Assembly: GCA_017447185.1 (NCBI GenBank)
Contig: JAFSOC010000028.1
Location: 62,001-126,000, forward strand
Length of the DNA stretch: 64,000 nt
Direction: 5' to 3'
Source of the DNA: Clostridia bacterium
GTDB taxonomy: Bacteria > Bacillota > Clostridia > Christensenellales > Aristaeellaceae
Shown here: in pieces, positions 32,941 to 41,403 of the stretch
How positions within the stretch are numbered: the stretch's first letter is position 1
Layout: each line of letters begins with the position of its first letter
Made by a program: the position numbers and the translations under genes
Notes under the pieces: model-generated
The model's input: only the letters and a program-made list of their open reading frames with translations
Told to the model about the DNA's origin: nothing
Databases searched by the model: none

Positions 32941-35900
32941 ATGGAAGAGCGTGTCAACGTCTCTGACAATCCGAAATGGATCGGTCTGTGCATGGCGCAG
33001 GCCCATACCTTTCTGAAGGATGATTTCCTGTGCGAGCTGGACCGCGTGGCTCGTGACGCGGGATACGCCCTGCTTGTTTTCAATTCATCCATGGACTGGT
33101 ACTGGTCCCACCACGGCGGCAACATTACCGGCTGTATCTATGACATGATCCGGTATGACCGTCTTTCCGCCCTGATCATTCTGCATGGGGACATCTATGA
33201 TCCCGAGCAGCTTGACCGCATGATTCACTGCGCTCGGGAACAGAAGATTCCCGTGCTTTATCTCGGCGGCCGCCATCCCCTGTGCACCAGCATTATCGAT
33301 GATTATGCGGAGCCGTATAAGGAGCTCATCCGCCATATCATCCGGGATCATCAGGTACGTGACTGTTTTTACATCGCCGGCCTGAAGGGAGAAGACAATT
33401 CTTCCCTCCGCCTCCGCTGCTGGCAGGAAGTCATGGAAGAGTTCGGCCTCCCCTGCGGTGAGGAATTCTATGCATACGGGAATTATCTGGATGTCATCGC
33501 TGTGCAGATCGTCCAGTCCCTGGTGGAAGAGCGGGAAAAGCTGCCCCGTGCGATCTTCTGCGCCAATGACAGCATGGCCGCCGCCATCTGTGATTTCCTG
33601 CAGCGCGCCGGCATCCGCATCCCGGAGGATGTGATCGTCACCGGCTTTGACGGCACGCCCACCGCCTACCTGATCCAGCCGCAGCTGACCACCTGTGCCA
33701 GCAATCCCGGAGAGCTCGCCCGCCTGGTGATGGACCGGATCCTCTCCTTTGATCCTTCGAAGGAGGAAAAAGAACCGCCCGTTCTCACCCATCAGTACAA
33801 AACCGTTCTCACGGGCTCCTGCGGCTGTGCCCCCTTCGTTCATGAACGCTTCACCGGGATTCATACCCTCCGCAAAACCGAAGCCCTCTTCAACCATGAG
33901 AATACGCTGTATTATGTGGTGGATCAGCTGCTGGAGGAAAAGGACCTTTATGGCTTCCTGGGCCGCCTGGCGGTTCTCCTCCTGCCGGGTTCCGCGCTGT
34001 ATCTGAACCGGAGCCTCCTGGAATCCAATCCGGATACGGTGCACATGCCCGATCATCCGGAAGATGAGCTGATCATGATCCCCCACTGCGAAGCGGATCA
34101 TCCGCCGGCCCTGCGTAAGGTCTACCTGCGGGATATGCCGCTGCCTTCCGAATCCTCTTCCGGCGTCACCGTCCTGAATATCGTCCATTCCGATGTCCGC
34201 GTCTGCGGCTACTACGCCGCCCATACGGAGAACCTGGATGTGGATGCCCAGCTCATCAAGCGCCTGTCCGACGTGCTGAACCTGATCGCCTCCGTCCAGC
34301 TCGGGCGGGTGCGCCAGCAGCAGCTTGTCGCCAAGCTGGAAAACAACCTGTATATCGACAGCATCGCCGGCCTTTCCAACCTGAAAGGCCTCACCCGCTG
34401 GTATGAGCAGTATATCGCTCAGCCGAATGCCCGGGAGCGGCTGCTTTCCGTTACGGTCTACAGCCTCCCGCGTTATTCCTGGATTTATGAAACCTATGGT
34501 ATGGCGGAAACGGAAGACGTGGTCCGCACCGTGACCCGCGCACTCCTGAGTGCGAACCCGGAAGCGCTGCATATCGCCCGCATCAGCGAAGACCAGTTCG
34601 CCGTTGTGGACGCGCCGGTGGACGAATCCGCCCTGGCTGCGCTCGTTGTCCGGAACGGCAATGCCTTCTTCCGCCAGATCGAGCAGTATAACTCCGGCAC
34701 TTCCAAGCCGTATTTCCTGGAAGTCAGCAGCGGCGTCACCCATCTGGACCGCCGCTGGAAACCCGTTCCGCTGGAAAGCCTCATCAGCCTGGCTGTCGGC
34801 GAGATGTACCTGAACCGCCTGCGCGCCGGCAACCCGGATGACTCACAGCAGTCCGGCATCAGCGATACGCAGAACAGCACCTTCAACCTCCTCATGGAGA
34901 AGAACCTGTTCCGCTTCCATTTCCAGCCGATTATCGACGCGCACAGCGGCCATATCTACGCCTATGAAGCCCTCATGCGCACCGACTCCATCATTAACCT
35001 GGCTCCGCTGGAAATCCTGCGGATTGCCCGGGAGCGGGGCCGCCTGTATGAGGTTGAGCACGCCACCGTGTTCGGCATCATGGAACGCTATGTCCGCAAT
35101 TATTCCGACTTCAACGGCTGCAAGGTTTTCATCAATACGATCCCCGGTTTCTTCCTGAACGAGGACGACTGCAGCGCCATCATCGGCAAGTATGAAAGCT
35201 TCCTGGACTGCTTCGTCTTCGAGCTCACGGAGGATAACCCCACGTCGGACGAGGAACTGGAGCGGCTCAAGCGCGTCTGCAAGCCCGGCGCGCAGACGCA
35301 GATCGCCATTGATGATTTCGGCACCGGCCATTCCAATATCCTGAACCTCCTGCGCTATGCTCCCCAGATCATCAAGATCGACCGGGGCCTGATTGCCGGC
35401 ATCGCGACAGACGCCAACCGGCGCCTCTTTGTCCGGAACACCATTGATTTCGCGCATCAGAACGGCATCCGCGCCCTGGCGGAAGGTGTTGAAACCTCCG
35501 ACGAGCTCCGCACGGTCATTGACTGCGGGATCGATCTCATCCAGGGATTCTACACCGGCCGTCCTTCCGAAGTTCCGGCCAAATCCGTTTCGGACAAGGT
35601 GCTTCGCGAGATCCGGGAAGAGAATATCCATGTAGCCCAGGGCAACAAGGAACTGCTCTTCTACAATCCCGAGCCCGGCGAAACCATCGACCTGCTGGAT
35701 CTTGCCGTCCGCAAGTATGCCTGCATCATCCTGCAGTCCGGTTCCTATACCCTCCAGGGTGAAAAGTCCCACAGCGTGGATATGACCATCCGCATCTCCG
35801 ATGATTCGGATGTCACCCTGACCTTTGAGAATGTGAACCTCACCGGCTCCACGGAGCCCTGCATCCGTGTCGGCAACAACAGCAGCCTGCTCCTGAACCT

Positions 35901-36834
35901 GACCGGCCATAACACGCTGAACCGGGATGGAATCATCGTTCCGGGCAGCAGCAGGCTGACCGTCCGCGGGGACGGCAATCTCCTGGTGCACAATACGCGG
36001 AATTACTCTGTCGGCCTCGGCTCCAACTGCAACGATCCCTTCGGCACCATCATCCTCGAATCCACCGGAACGATAGTTGTACGCGCCTCCGGGGACAAGA
36101 CCGCCTGTATCGGCGGCGGTGTCAGCGCAGGTGAAGGCATCTTTATCCGCAGCGGTACCATCGATCTGTCCGCTTCCGGCGTCACAGTCACCGGTATCGG
36201 CTCCTCCACCGGCGATATTCATATTGAAATCAACAATGTGCCTGTCAACGTCCATATGGAAGGCAATGACGCAGTGCTTATCGGATCCCATTCCGGCGCC
36301 GCTGAAATCCGGATGTCCGGCAACTTCATTCTTTCCGCCGCCTGTGAACGGGCCACCGGCGTGGGCACCATGACCGGCACCGCAGACGTCCTTCTTTCCG
36401 GCGGCAGCCTGAATGCCAATGTCCGCTGCGATTCCGGCGCCATTCTCGGCACCTTCAACGGCGAAGCGAAATTCGTCATCCGGGATACGAAAATCCGGAT
36501 CCACGGCGAAGGCAACCGCCTGGCCGGTTTCGGCAGCCTGAACGGCGCCTGTGACACCCGTGTGGAGAGCGGCGACCTGTCCGGCGATCTCCTGGCCGGC
36601 GAACGCTATCTCATCGGCAATAACCATTCCCGTTTCATGGTCACCGGCGGCAACTTCCATCTTTTCCAGGAAGGCGACAATGTCCCGGTGTCCCCCTGCG
36701 GTGCTGCCCTCACCTTCATCAATCCGGAAGGCGACCATTTCGAGCAGAGCTATTCCGACCGCCGGGCCACCTGGCTTTATAAAGCAGATCGCAACGAGGA
36801 AGGTTATCTTGGTGTCTGGGTCCCCTTCTCCTGA
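32941..36834 (+). CDS. LacI-type sensor - degenerate GGDEF - EAL - beta-helix repeat protein
   Basis: 1,297 residues with no signal peptide or membrane helix, so cytosolic. Residues 1 to about 285 form a LacI-type periplasmic-binding fold without its helix-turn-helix (FCANDSMAAAICDFL, VIVTGFDGTPTA). About 440-620 is GGDEF-like, but the signature is ISEDQF near 549, so cyclase activity is not expected. About 655-905 is an EAL domain with EALMR at 676, FINTIPGF, ELTEDNP, IDDFGTGHSN (Asp791-792), IIKIDRGL, AEGVETSDE and IQGFYTGRP, all catalytic positions intact. About 930-1285 carries some ten repeats of 27-28 residues ending in G-x-G-S/T-x-x-G, consistent with a beta-helix or carbohydrate-binding scaffold. 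GGAGG precedes the ATG. I infer ligand-controlled c-di-GMP hydrolysis. Confidence 0.85.
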   Translation: MEERVNVSDNPKWIGLCMAQAHTFLKDDFLCELDRVARDAGYALLVFNSSMDWYWSHHGGNITGCIYDMIRYDRLSALIILHGDIYDPEQLDRMIHCAREQKIPVLYLGGRHPLCTSIIDDYAEPYKELIRHIIRDHQVRDCFYIAGLKGEDNSSLRLRCWQEVMEEFGLPCGEEFYAYGNYLDVIAVQIVQSLVEEREKLPRAIFCANDSMAAAICDFLQRAGIRIPEDVIVTGFDGTPTAYLIQPQLTTCASNPGELARLVMDRILSFDPSKEEKEPPVLTHQYKTVLTGSCGCAPFVHERFTGIHTLRKTEALFNHENTLYYVVDQLLEEKDLYGFLGRLAVLLLPGSALYLNRSLLESNPDTVHMPDHPEDELIMIPHCEADHPPALRKVYLRDMPLPSESSSGVTVLNIVHSDVRVCGYYAAHTENLDVDAQLIKRLSDVLNLIASVQLGRVRQQQLVAKLENNLYIDSIAGLSNLKGLTRWYEQYIAQPNARERLLSVTVYSLPRYSWIYETYGMAETEDVVRTVTRALLSANPEALHIARISEDQFAVVDAPVDESALAALVVRNGNAFFRQIEQYNSGTSKPYFLEVSSGVTHLDRRWKPVPLESLISLAVGEMYLNRLRAGNPDDSQQSGISDTQNSTFNLLMEKNLFRFHFQPIIDAHSGHIYAYEALMRTDSIINLAPLEILRIARERGRLYEVEHATVFGIMERYVRNYSDFNGCKVFINTIPGFFLNEDDCSAIIGKYESFLDCFVFELTEDNPTSDEELERLKRVCKPGAQTQIAIDDFGTGHSNILNLLRYAPQIIKIDRGLIAGIATDANRRLFVRNTIDFAHQNGIRALAEGVETSDELRTVIDCGIDLIQGFYTGRPSEVPAKSVSDKVLREIREENIHVAQGNKELLFYNPEPGETIDLLDLAVRKYACIILQSGSYTLQGEKSHSVDMTIRISDDSDVTLTFENVNLTGSTEPCIRVGNNSSLLLNLTGHNTLNRDGIIVPGSSRLTVRGDGNLLVHNTRNYSVGLGSNCNDPFGTIILESTGTIVVRASGDKTACIGGGVSAGEGIFIRSGTIDLSASGVTVTGIGSSTGDIHIEINNVPVNVHMEGNDAVLIGSHSGAAEIRMSGNFILSAACERATGVGTMTGTADVLLSGGSLNANVRCDSGAILGTFNGEAKFVIRDTKIRIHGEGNRLAGFGSLNGACDTRVESGDLSGDLLAGERYLIGNNHSRFMVTGGNFHLFQEGDNVPVSPCGAALTFINPEGDHFEQSYSDRRATWLYKADRNEEGYLGVWVPFS

Positions 36835-36853
36835 CCGTAAAAAGCAGCAAGTC

Positions 36854-36885
36854 AAAAGGAGCAGCTTTCATGAGCTGCTCCTTTT
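36854..36885. terminator. Terminator between the EAL gene and the second phosphodiester glycosidase
   Basis: 13-bp stem AAAAGGAGCAGCT and complement with a 6-base loop, T tract on the plus strand and a shorter one on the minus strand. The flanking genes converge here. Confidence 0.85.
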
Positions 36886-36887
36886 TC

Positions 36888-37880
36888 TTATTCCAGGTTT
36901 CCGAAGGCAATCATTCCGCACAGCGGACGCTTTGAATTGTCGCCCCGGATAATCACCTTTCCGTTGAACGCCATGCAGGCTGTTCCGCCGCCGTCCAGGT
37001 TGAACGCTTCCACGCATCCGTATTCCTGGAGCTTCGCGATCAGCCAGTCCCCGTTCGCGCCGAGATATTTATTCTTATCCGGCCGTCCGACCACAATCAG
37101 GATGTAGTGGAACGGTTCCACCATCCCGATCACAGCCCGCCCACTGGAGTTATAACGCAGTGTCGAATAAGTGGCCTTCTTCCCGGTTGCTCCTTTTTCA
37201 TTGACCTCCCCGTTCCGGATCAGCCAGGGGCCGAAGGAAAATACATTCGTCGCGCCTTCCGCCAGGTATTCCTCCGCGGTCAGCTCGTCGCATACACGGA
37301 CCTTCAGGCTTCCGTCCGGATAAACCGCCATCGTGTCCAGCGGGGGAAATTCCGCTTTCCTGCTGCTGTCCCGGGTTTTGTCAAAAAGGATCTTCCCGTT
37401 CCGGATGATAATTCCGGTCGGCCACTTGGCGCCCGTTTTCCGGGTCTGGTACCGGTGGCCGTAATAGTCGTCTGAAATCGCAAGTACAGAGGGGTAATTC
37501 TCCACCAGCTTGTCTGCCTTTTCCTTATGGCAACCCGGCACCGGATCATTGCCCACCTGCGGATGCAGGATCGGATACAGCGGAGAGCGCTCCGACGCGT
37601 ATACCTCCGCCACGCAGTAAACCCGCTTCTGCTTTTTGTTTGCCTGCTCCGTGAAGCGTGTCACCCGCACGGACAGGTCCGCGCTGGAATACTGCCAGAT
37701 TCCGTTCTCCTCATCCTCCAGCAGCCATGCCTCTCCCGGATTGTCCCCGATAAGAAATCCTTTCTCATCCAGATGCCACTCCGGTCCCGGGCCCGTCACC
37801 GGAGAATCCGCGGATGCCCCTGAAAGCAGGAATAATCCCGCCAGCAGCATCAGCAGTCCCCTCTTCCATGCATGCTTCAT
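36888..37880 (-). CDS. Secreted phosphodiester glycosidase family protein (NAGPA domain), second copy
   Basis: 330 residues with a signal peptide (LLMLLAGLFLLSGASAD). The mature part parallels the 9886-10902 protein: WHLDEKGFLIGD versus RDAEGFLVSEGE, TNVFSFGPWLIRNGEVNEK, AVIGMVEPFHYILIVVG and EAFNLDGGGTACMAFNG. It probably acts on a glycan phosphodiester outside the membrane; the substrate is unknown. It starts 9 bases after the SDR gene, with which it is probably co-transcribed, and is convergent with the sugar-sensor EAL gene. No strong Shine-Dalgarno is seen apart from AGGGGAAG inside the SDR end. Confidence 0.82.
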   Translation of the reverse strand: MKHAWKRGLLMLLAGLFLLSGASADSPVTGPGPEWHLDEKGFLIGDNPGEAWLLEDEENGIWQYSSADLSVRVTRFTEQANKKQKRVYCVAEVYASERSPLYPILHPQVGNDPVPGCHKEKADKLVENYPSVLAISDDYYGHRYQTRKTGAKWPTGIIIRNGKILFDKTRDSSRKAEFPPLDTMAVYPDGSLKVRVCDELTAEEYLAEGATNVFSFGPWLIRNGEVNEKGATGKKATYSTLRYNSSGRAVIGMVEPFHYILIVVGRPDKNKYLGANGDWLIAKLQEYGCVEAFNLDGGGTACMAFNGKVIIRGDNSKRPLCGMIAFGNLE

Positions 37881-37889
37881 GCGCTTTTC

Positions 37890-38705
37890 TTACTTCCCCT
37901 GTCTGATATAGTATTTCCGCAGGACCGCGCTGTTGATCCGCGCGCCGCAAAACCGGTGAATATAGACACCCATATGCTGATCCACGCTTGCGATCCGCTT
38001 CCGGAAAGGAATCCGCTTCCGGTCCAGGATCCGGGCAATTTTTCTCCCCAGCGCATCCGGATCCGATCCGTTCGTCTCGTCATGATGGATCTGCCGGGTT
38101 GCGCTTTCGTATGCTGCCGCGTACGGAGAATCGTCTGTCATCGCCGCGGCGTGGGGACGGTATTTGTCGCTCCCGCTCCGGTGATCCCCCGGCTCAACCA
38201 GCATCACCTGGATCCCGAAAGGTTTCACTTCCAGCGCCAGGCATTCCGCGTATCCTTCAATCGCGTGTTTGCTGGCTGTATAGGCACTCTGGAACGGAAT
38301 GCCCAGCAGCCCGTTGATGGAGGAAAACAGTACAATCTTCCCGCCCCCGCGCTTGCGCATCAGGGGCAGCACTTCCCGGTTCATCCGGACCATGCCCAGA
38401 TAGTTGGTGTCGATCACCCTCCGGAATTCTTCCGTCTCCGTTTCCTCGCAGCTGCCCAGCACCAGCATGCCGGCGCACTGCACCAGCGCATCCGGCAGCG
38501 CGATGGCGGCCGCTTTCCGGCAGAATTCCTTCACACTGTCTTCCCGGGTTACATCCAGCGGCAGCCGGACCGTTCCGTCCTCCGCCGTTTCCTCCCCGAA
38601 GCTCCGCGCTCCGGCAATCACCTGCCATCCGTCCTGCCGCAGGGCCATCGCGGTATGCAGTCCCAGCCCGCTTGAGGCTCCGGTGATCCAGACCGTCTTT
38701 GGCAT
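37890..38705 (-). CDS. Short-chain dehydrogenase/reductase
   Basis: 271 residues, classical SDR. Nucleotide motif TGASSGLGLHTA, LVQCAGML in the NNAG position, catalytic SSINGLLG with Ser, and YTASKHAIEGYAE (YxxxK). The C-terminal third, after VEPGDHRSG, is longer than average. The substrate cannot be predicted. I chose the ATG at 38705 because GGAGG lies just upstream; tandem ATGs seven codons earlier are less likely. It precedes the phosphodiester glycosidase on the same strand, which may link it to glycan metabolism. Confidence 0.85.
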   Translation of the reverse strand: MPKTVWITGASSGLGLHTAMALRQDGWQVIAGARSFGEETAEDGTVRLPLDVTREDSVKEFCRKAAAIALPDALVQCAGMLVLGSCEETETEEFRRVIDTNYLGMVRMNREVLPLMRKRGGGKIVLFSSINGLLGIPFQSAYTASKHAIEGYAECLALEVKPFGIQVMLVEPGDHRSGSDKYRPHAAAMTDDSPYAAAYESATRQIHHDETNGSDPDALGRKIARILDRKRIPFRKRIASVDQHMGVYIHRFCGARINSAVLRKYYIRQGK

Positions 38706-38722
38706 ACATCCTCCATCCGTCA

Positions 38723-38759
38723 TCAAAGAAAGACGCTCCCGAACCCATGCCCGGGAGCG
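38723..38759 (-). terminator. Terminator after the GGGtGRT gene
   Basis: 8-bp stem CGCTCCCG / CGGGAGCG with a 10-base loop and a T-rich tract (TCTTTCTTTG) on the minus strand. It lies between the GGGtGRT gene and the SDR gene. Confidence 0.65.
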
Positions 38760-38801
38760 CTTTAAAAGCTAAATTATTACTGTAACAAGCCACCCGACTT
38801 A

Positions 38802-39821
38802 TTACTTGCTCATCGCTTCCTGCACGGCTACCGCCACCGCCACAGTCATACCGACCATGGGGTTGTTGCCGGCGCCCAGGAATCCCATCATTTCGACGTG
38901 GGCAGGCACGGAAGAAGATCCCGCGAACTGCGCGTCAGAGTGCATACGGCCCATGGTATCGGTCATGCCGTAGCTGGCGGGACCGGCAGCCATGTTGTCT
39001 GGATGCAGGGTACGTCCGGTGCCGCCGCCGGAGGCCACGGAGAAGTACTTCTTGCCGGCTTCCCAGCGTTCCTTCTTGTAGGTGCCCGCAACGGGGTGCT
39101 GGAACCGGGTGGGGTTGGTGCTGTTGCCGGTGATGGAGATGTCCGCGCCTTCATGCCACATGATGGCAACGCCTTCGCGTACATCGTCCGCGCCGTAGCA
39201 GTTAACCTTTGCCCGGTCGCCGGTGGAATACGCAGTCTTCTTGACGACGGTCAGCGCGTGGTCTTCCTTCACGTCCGCGCTCAGGTAGTCGTACTTCGTC
39301 TGTACATAGGTGAAGCCGTTAATCCGGCTGATGATCATGGCGGCATCCTTGCCCAGGCCGTTCAGGATAACCCGCAGGGGTTTTTTCCGGACCTTGTTGG
39401 CGTTCAGCGCGATCTTGATGGCGCCTTCCGCGGCAGCAAAGGATTCGTGGCCGGCCAGGAAAGCGAAGCATTCGGTTTCCTCGTCCAGCAGCATGGCGCC
39501 CAGGTTGCCGTGGCCGATACCGACCTGGCGCTGGTCCGCAACAGAACCGGGAATGCAGAAAGCCTGCAGCGCGGTGCCGATCCACTTGGCGGCTTCCGCG
39601 GCATTCTTCGCGCCTTCCTTGATGGCGATGGCAGCGCCCAGTTCATACGCCCACTTCACGTTTTCGAAGCAGATGGGCTGAGTGCTTTCCACGATCGTGT
39701 AGGCATCCACGCCCTTGCTGTTGGTGAACGCCTTGACTTCTTCAAAGTTTTTGAATCCGTACTTATCCAGCACAGGCTGCAGCTGAGGCATGCGGCCTTC
39801 ATAGTTTTCAAACAGAGCCAT
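38802..39821 (-). CDS. GGGtGRT protein (function unknown)
   Basis: 339 residues. The name-giving motif SGGGTGRTLHPDN is present near residue 270, along with long conserved stretches such as GNLGAMLLDEETECFAFLAGHESF and the C-terminal GFLGAGNNPMVGMTVAVAVA. It has no signal peptide or cysteine clusters. The family is known in anaerobic bacteria as a partner of a NifU-like scaffold gene, with no established activity. GGGGAGG precedes the ATG at 39821, and the NifU-like gene ends 15 bases upstream. The pair is surely one operon. Confidence 0.88.
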   Translation of the reverse strand: MALFENYEGRMPQLQPVLDKYGFKNFEEVKAFTNSKGVDAYTIVESTQPICFENVKWAYELGAAIAIKEGAKNAAEAAKWIGTALQAFCIPGSVADQRQVGIGHGNLGAMLLDEETECFAFLAGHESFAAAEGAIKIALNANKVRKKPLRVILNGLGKDAAMIISRINGFTYVQTKYDYLSADVKEDHALTVVKKTAYSTGDRAKVNCYGADDVREGVAIMWHEGADISITGNSTNPTRFQHPVAGTYKKERWEAGKKYFSVASGGGTGRTLHPDNMAAGPASYGMTDTMGRMHSDAQFAGSSSVPAHVEMMGFLGAGNNPMVGMTVAVAVAVQEAMSK

Positions 39822-39836
39822 TCGTGCCACCTCCCC

Positions 39837-40538
39837 TTACTCTTTGCGCGGGTCAATCCACTTGACCGCGCCGTCTTCAGCCTTGAACCGGCCGTAGGTT
39901 CCGAGATTCTTTTCGTACGCTTCATTCGGGGACATGCCCTTCTTGATGGCGTCCATCATCTTGCCGAGGCTCAGGAACTGATAACCGCAAACCTGGTCAT
40001 CCTTGTCCAGCGCCATCTTGACCACATAACCTTCGGTCATTTCCAGATAGCGGGTGCCTTTTTCTTTGGTGCCGTACATGGTACCCACCATGGAACGCAG
40101 GCCCTTGCCCAGGTCTTCCAGGCCGGCGCCGATGCGCAGACCGTCATCGGAGAAGGCGCTCTGGGTGCGGCCGTATACGATCTGCAGGAACAGTTCCCGC
40201 ATGGCGGTATTGATGGCGTCGCAAACCAGGTCGGTGTTCAGCGCTTCCAGGATGGTCTTGCCGGGCAGGATTTCACTGGCCATAGCGGCAGAATGCGTCA
40301 TACCGGAGCAGCCGATCGTCTCAACCAGCGCTTCCTGAATCACGCCGTCCTTCACGTTCAGGCTCAGCTTGCAGGCGCCCTGCTGGGGAGCGCACCAGCC
40401 GATGCCGTGGGTGTAACCGGAAATGTCCTTGATCTCTTTGGCCTGGATCCATTTTCCCTCTTCGGGGATCGGTGCGGGGCCATGGTTCGGGCCCTTCGCA
40501 ACACAGACCATTTCTTCTACTTCTTTGGTGTATTGCAT
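39837..40538 (-). CDS. NifU-like iron-sulfur cluster scaffold partner of the GGGtGRT protein
   Basis: 233 residues. The IscU/NifU N-terminal fold is suggested by GIGWCAPQQGACKLSLNV and ETIGCSGMTHSAAMASEIL, with cysteines in positions resembling the cluster ligands. The tail after about residue 130 is specific to this family (DLGKGLRSMVGTMYGT, YRxL-type KGTRYLEMTEGYVVKMAL). It probably carries or delivers an Fe-S cluster to the GGGtGRT protein, which is an inference from the conserved pairing. AGGAGG lies 11 bases before the ATG. Confidence 0.8.
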   Translation of the reverse strand: MQYTKEVEEMVCVAKGPNHGPAPIPEEGKWIQAKEIKDISGYTHGIGWCAPQQGACKLSLNVKDGVIQEALVETIGCSGMTHSAAMASEILPGKTILEALNTDLVCDAINTAMRELFLQIVYGRTQSAFSDDGLRIGAGLEDLGKGLRSMVGTMYGTKEKGTRYLEMTEGYVVKMALDKDDQVCGYQFLSLGKMMDAIKKGMSPNEAYEKNLGTYGRFKAEDGAVKWIDPRKE

Positions 40539-40638
40539 GTGACTCGGTTCCTCCTGTTCACAATAATGTGGCTATCCGATTCAGTATATCATAACCCGCC
40601 AACCCTTGTAAAACAATTTTTGGCGTTCTCCCGCAACA

Positions 40639-41328
40639 TCAGGCATTCCAGTCTCCCGCGACACTGATTGCCTTCCGGATGACCGAAAAAGCCTTGTCAG
40701 CCGCGTTCCGGACATTGGTGTTAAAGTCACCGCCGTCCCCTTCGAAGGTATCGCTGATGCACTTGATCGACATGCACCGTACGCCGCTGCGCTCGCATAC
40801 CCGGGCAATCGCTGCGATTTCCATGTCCACAATGTGGCAGCCAAGGTTGCGCAGCCGGATCTTCTCTTCCCGGTCCTCCACAAACTTGTCCCCGCTGGCC
40901 ACGGTAACCTTCCGCAGTCCGGGAACCGTTTCCATCATCCGGCGTACGATCTCCGCATCCAGGGGAATATACTCATCCGGATAATCGGCATACTGTCCCT
41001 TCTTCACCGGATCAATCGGGGAAACGTCAAAGTCATAGTGCAGCGCCTTTTCCACGATGAACAGGTCCTCCACCTTCAGGCCCTTTTCCAGCGCCCCGGT
41101 GACCCCGAAGTTCATGATCAGATCGCATTCGTATTTCACGATCAGCATAGCCGTCGCCGACGCCGCATCGATTTCTCCCCATCCGGACTGCACGGCATAG
41201 ATTTCGTGCCCTTCCATCTGTGTTTTGTATACGGTCCGGCCCGCAACGGTTTCTTCCTCCGGGTTCTTCCCGTACTTCAGGAAGCTTTCCAGTTCCCGGG
41301 AAATGGCGATCAGTAATCCGATTTTCAT
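40639..41328 (-). CDS. mtnN: 5'-methylthioadenosine/S-adenosylhomocysteine nucleosidase
   Basis: 229 residues. Nucleoside phosphorylase-I fold: NFGVTGALEKGLKVEDL, ASGDKFV, VDMEIAAIARVCE (the ribose-binding Met-Glu pair) and CISDTFEGDG with the catalytic Asp. It cleaves the glycosidic bond of MTA or SAH in the activated methyl cycle. The sequence diverges somewhat from E. coli Pfs, so a related nucleosidase activity is possible. I chose the ATG at 41328 because GAGGAG lies upstream. Confidence 0.85.
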   Translation of the reverse strand: MKIGLLIAISRELESFLKYGKNPEEETVAGRTVYKTQMEGHEIYAVQSGWGEIDAASATAMLIVKYECDLIMNFGVTGALEKGLKVEDLFIVEKALHYDFDVSPIDPVKKGQYADYPDEYIPLDAEIVRRMMETVPGLRKVTVASGDKFVEDREEKIRLRNLGCHIVDMEIAAIARVCERSGVRCMSIKCISDTFEGDGGDFNTNVRNAADKAFSVIRKAISVAGDWNA

Positions 41329-41364
41329 CTTTCTGCTTCTCCTCGAAGGTTTTCCTCTGCCATG

Positions 41365-41393
41365 AAAAAAGGCTGTCCGCAGACAGCCTTTTT
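41365..41393 (-). terminator. Terminator of rpsB-tsf
   Basis: 12-bp stem AAAAAGGCTGTC / GACAGCCTTTTT with a 4-base loop, T tract on the minus strand, 10 bases after the tsf stop. Confidence 0.88.
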
Positions 41394-41403
41394 GAAACAC
41401 TTA

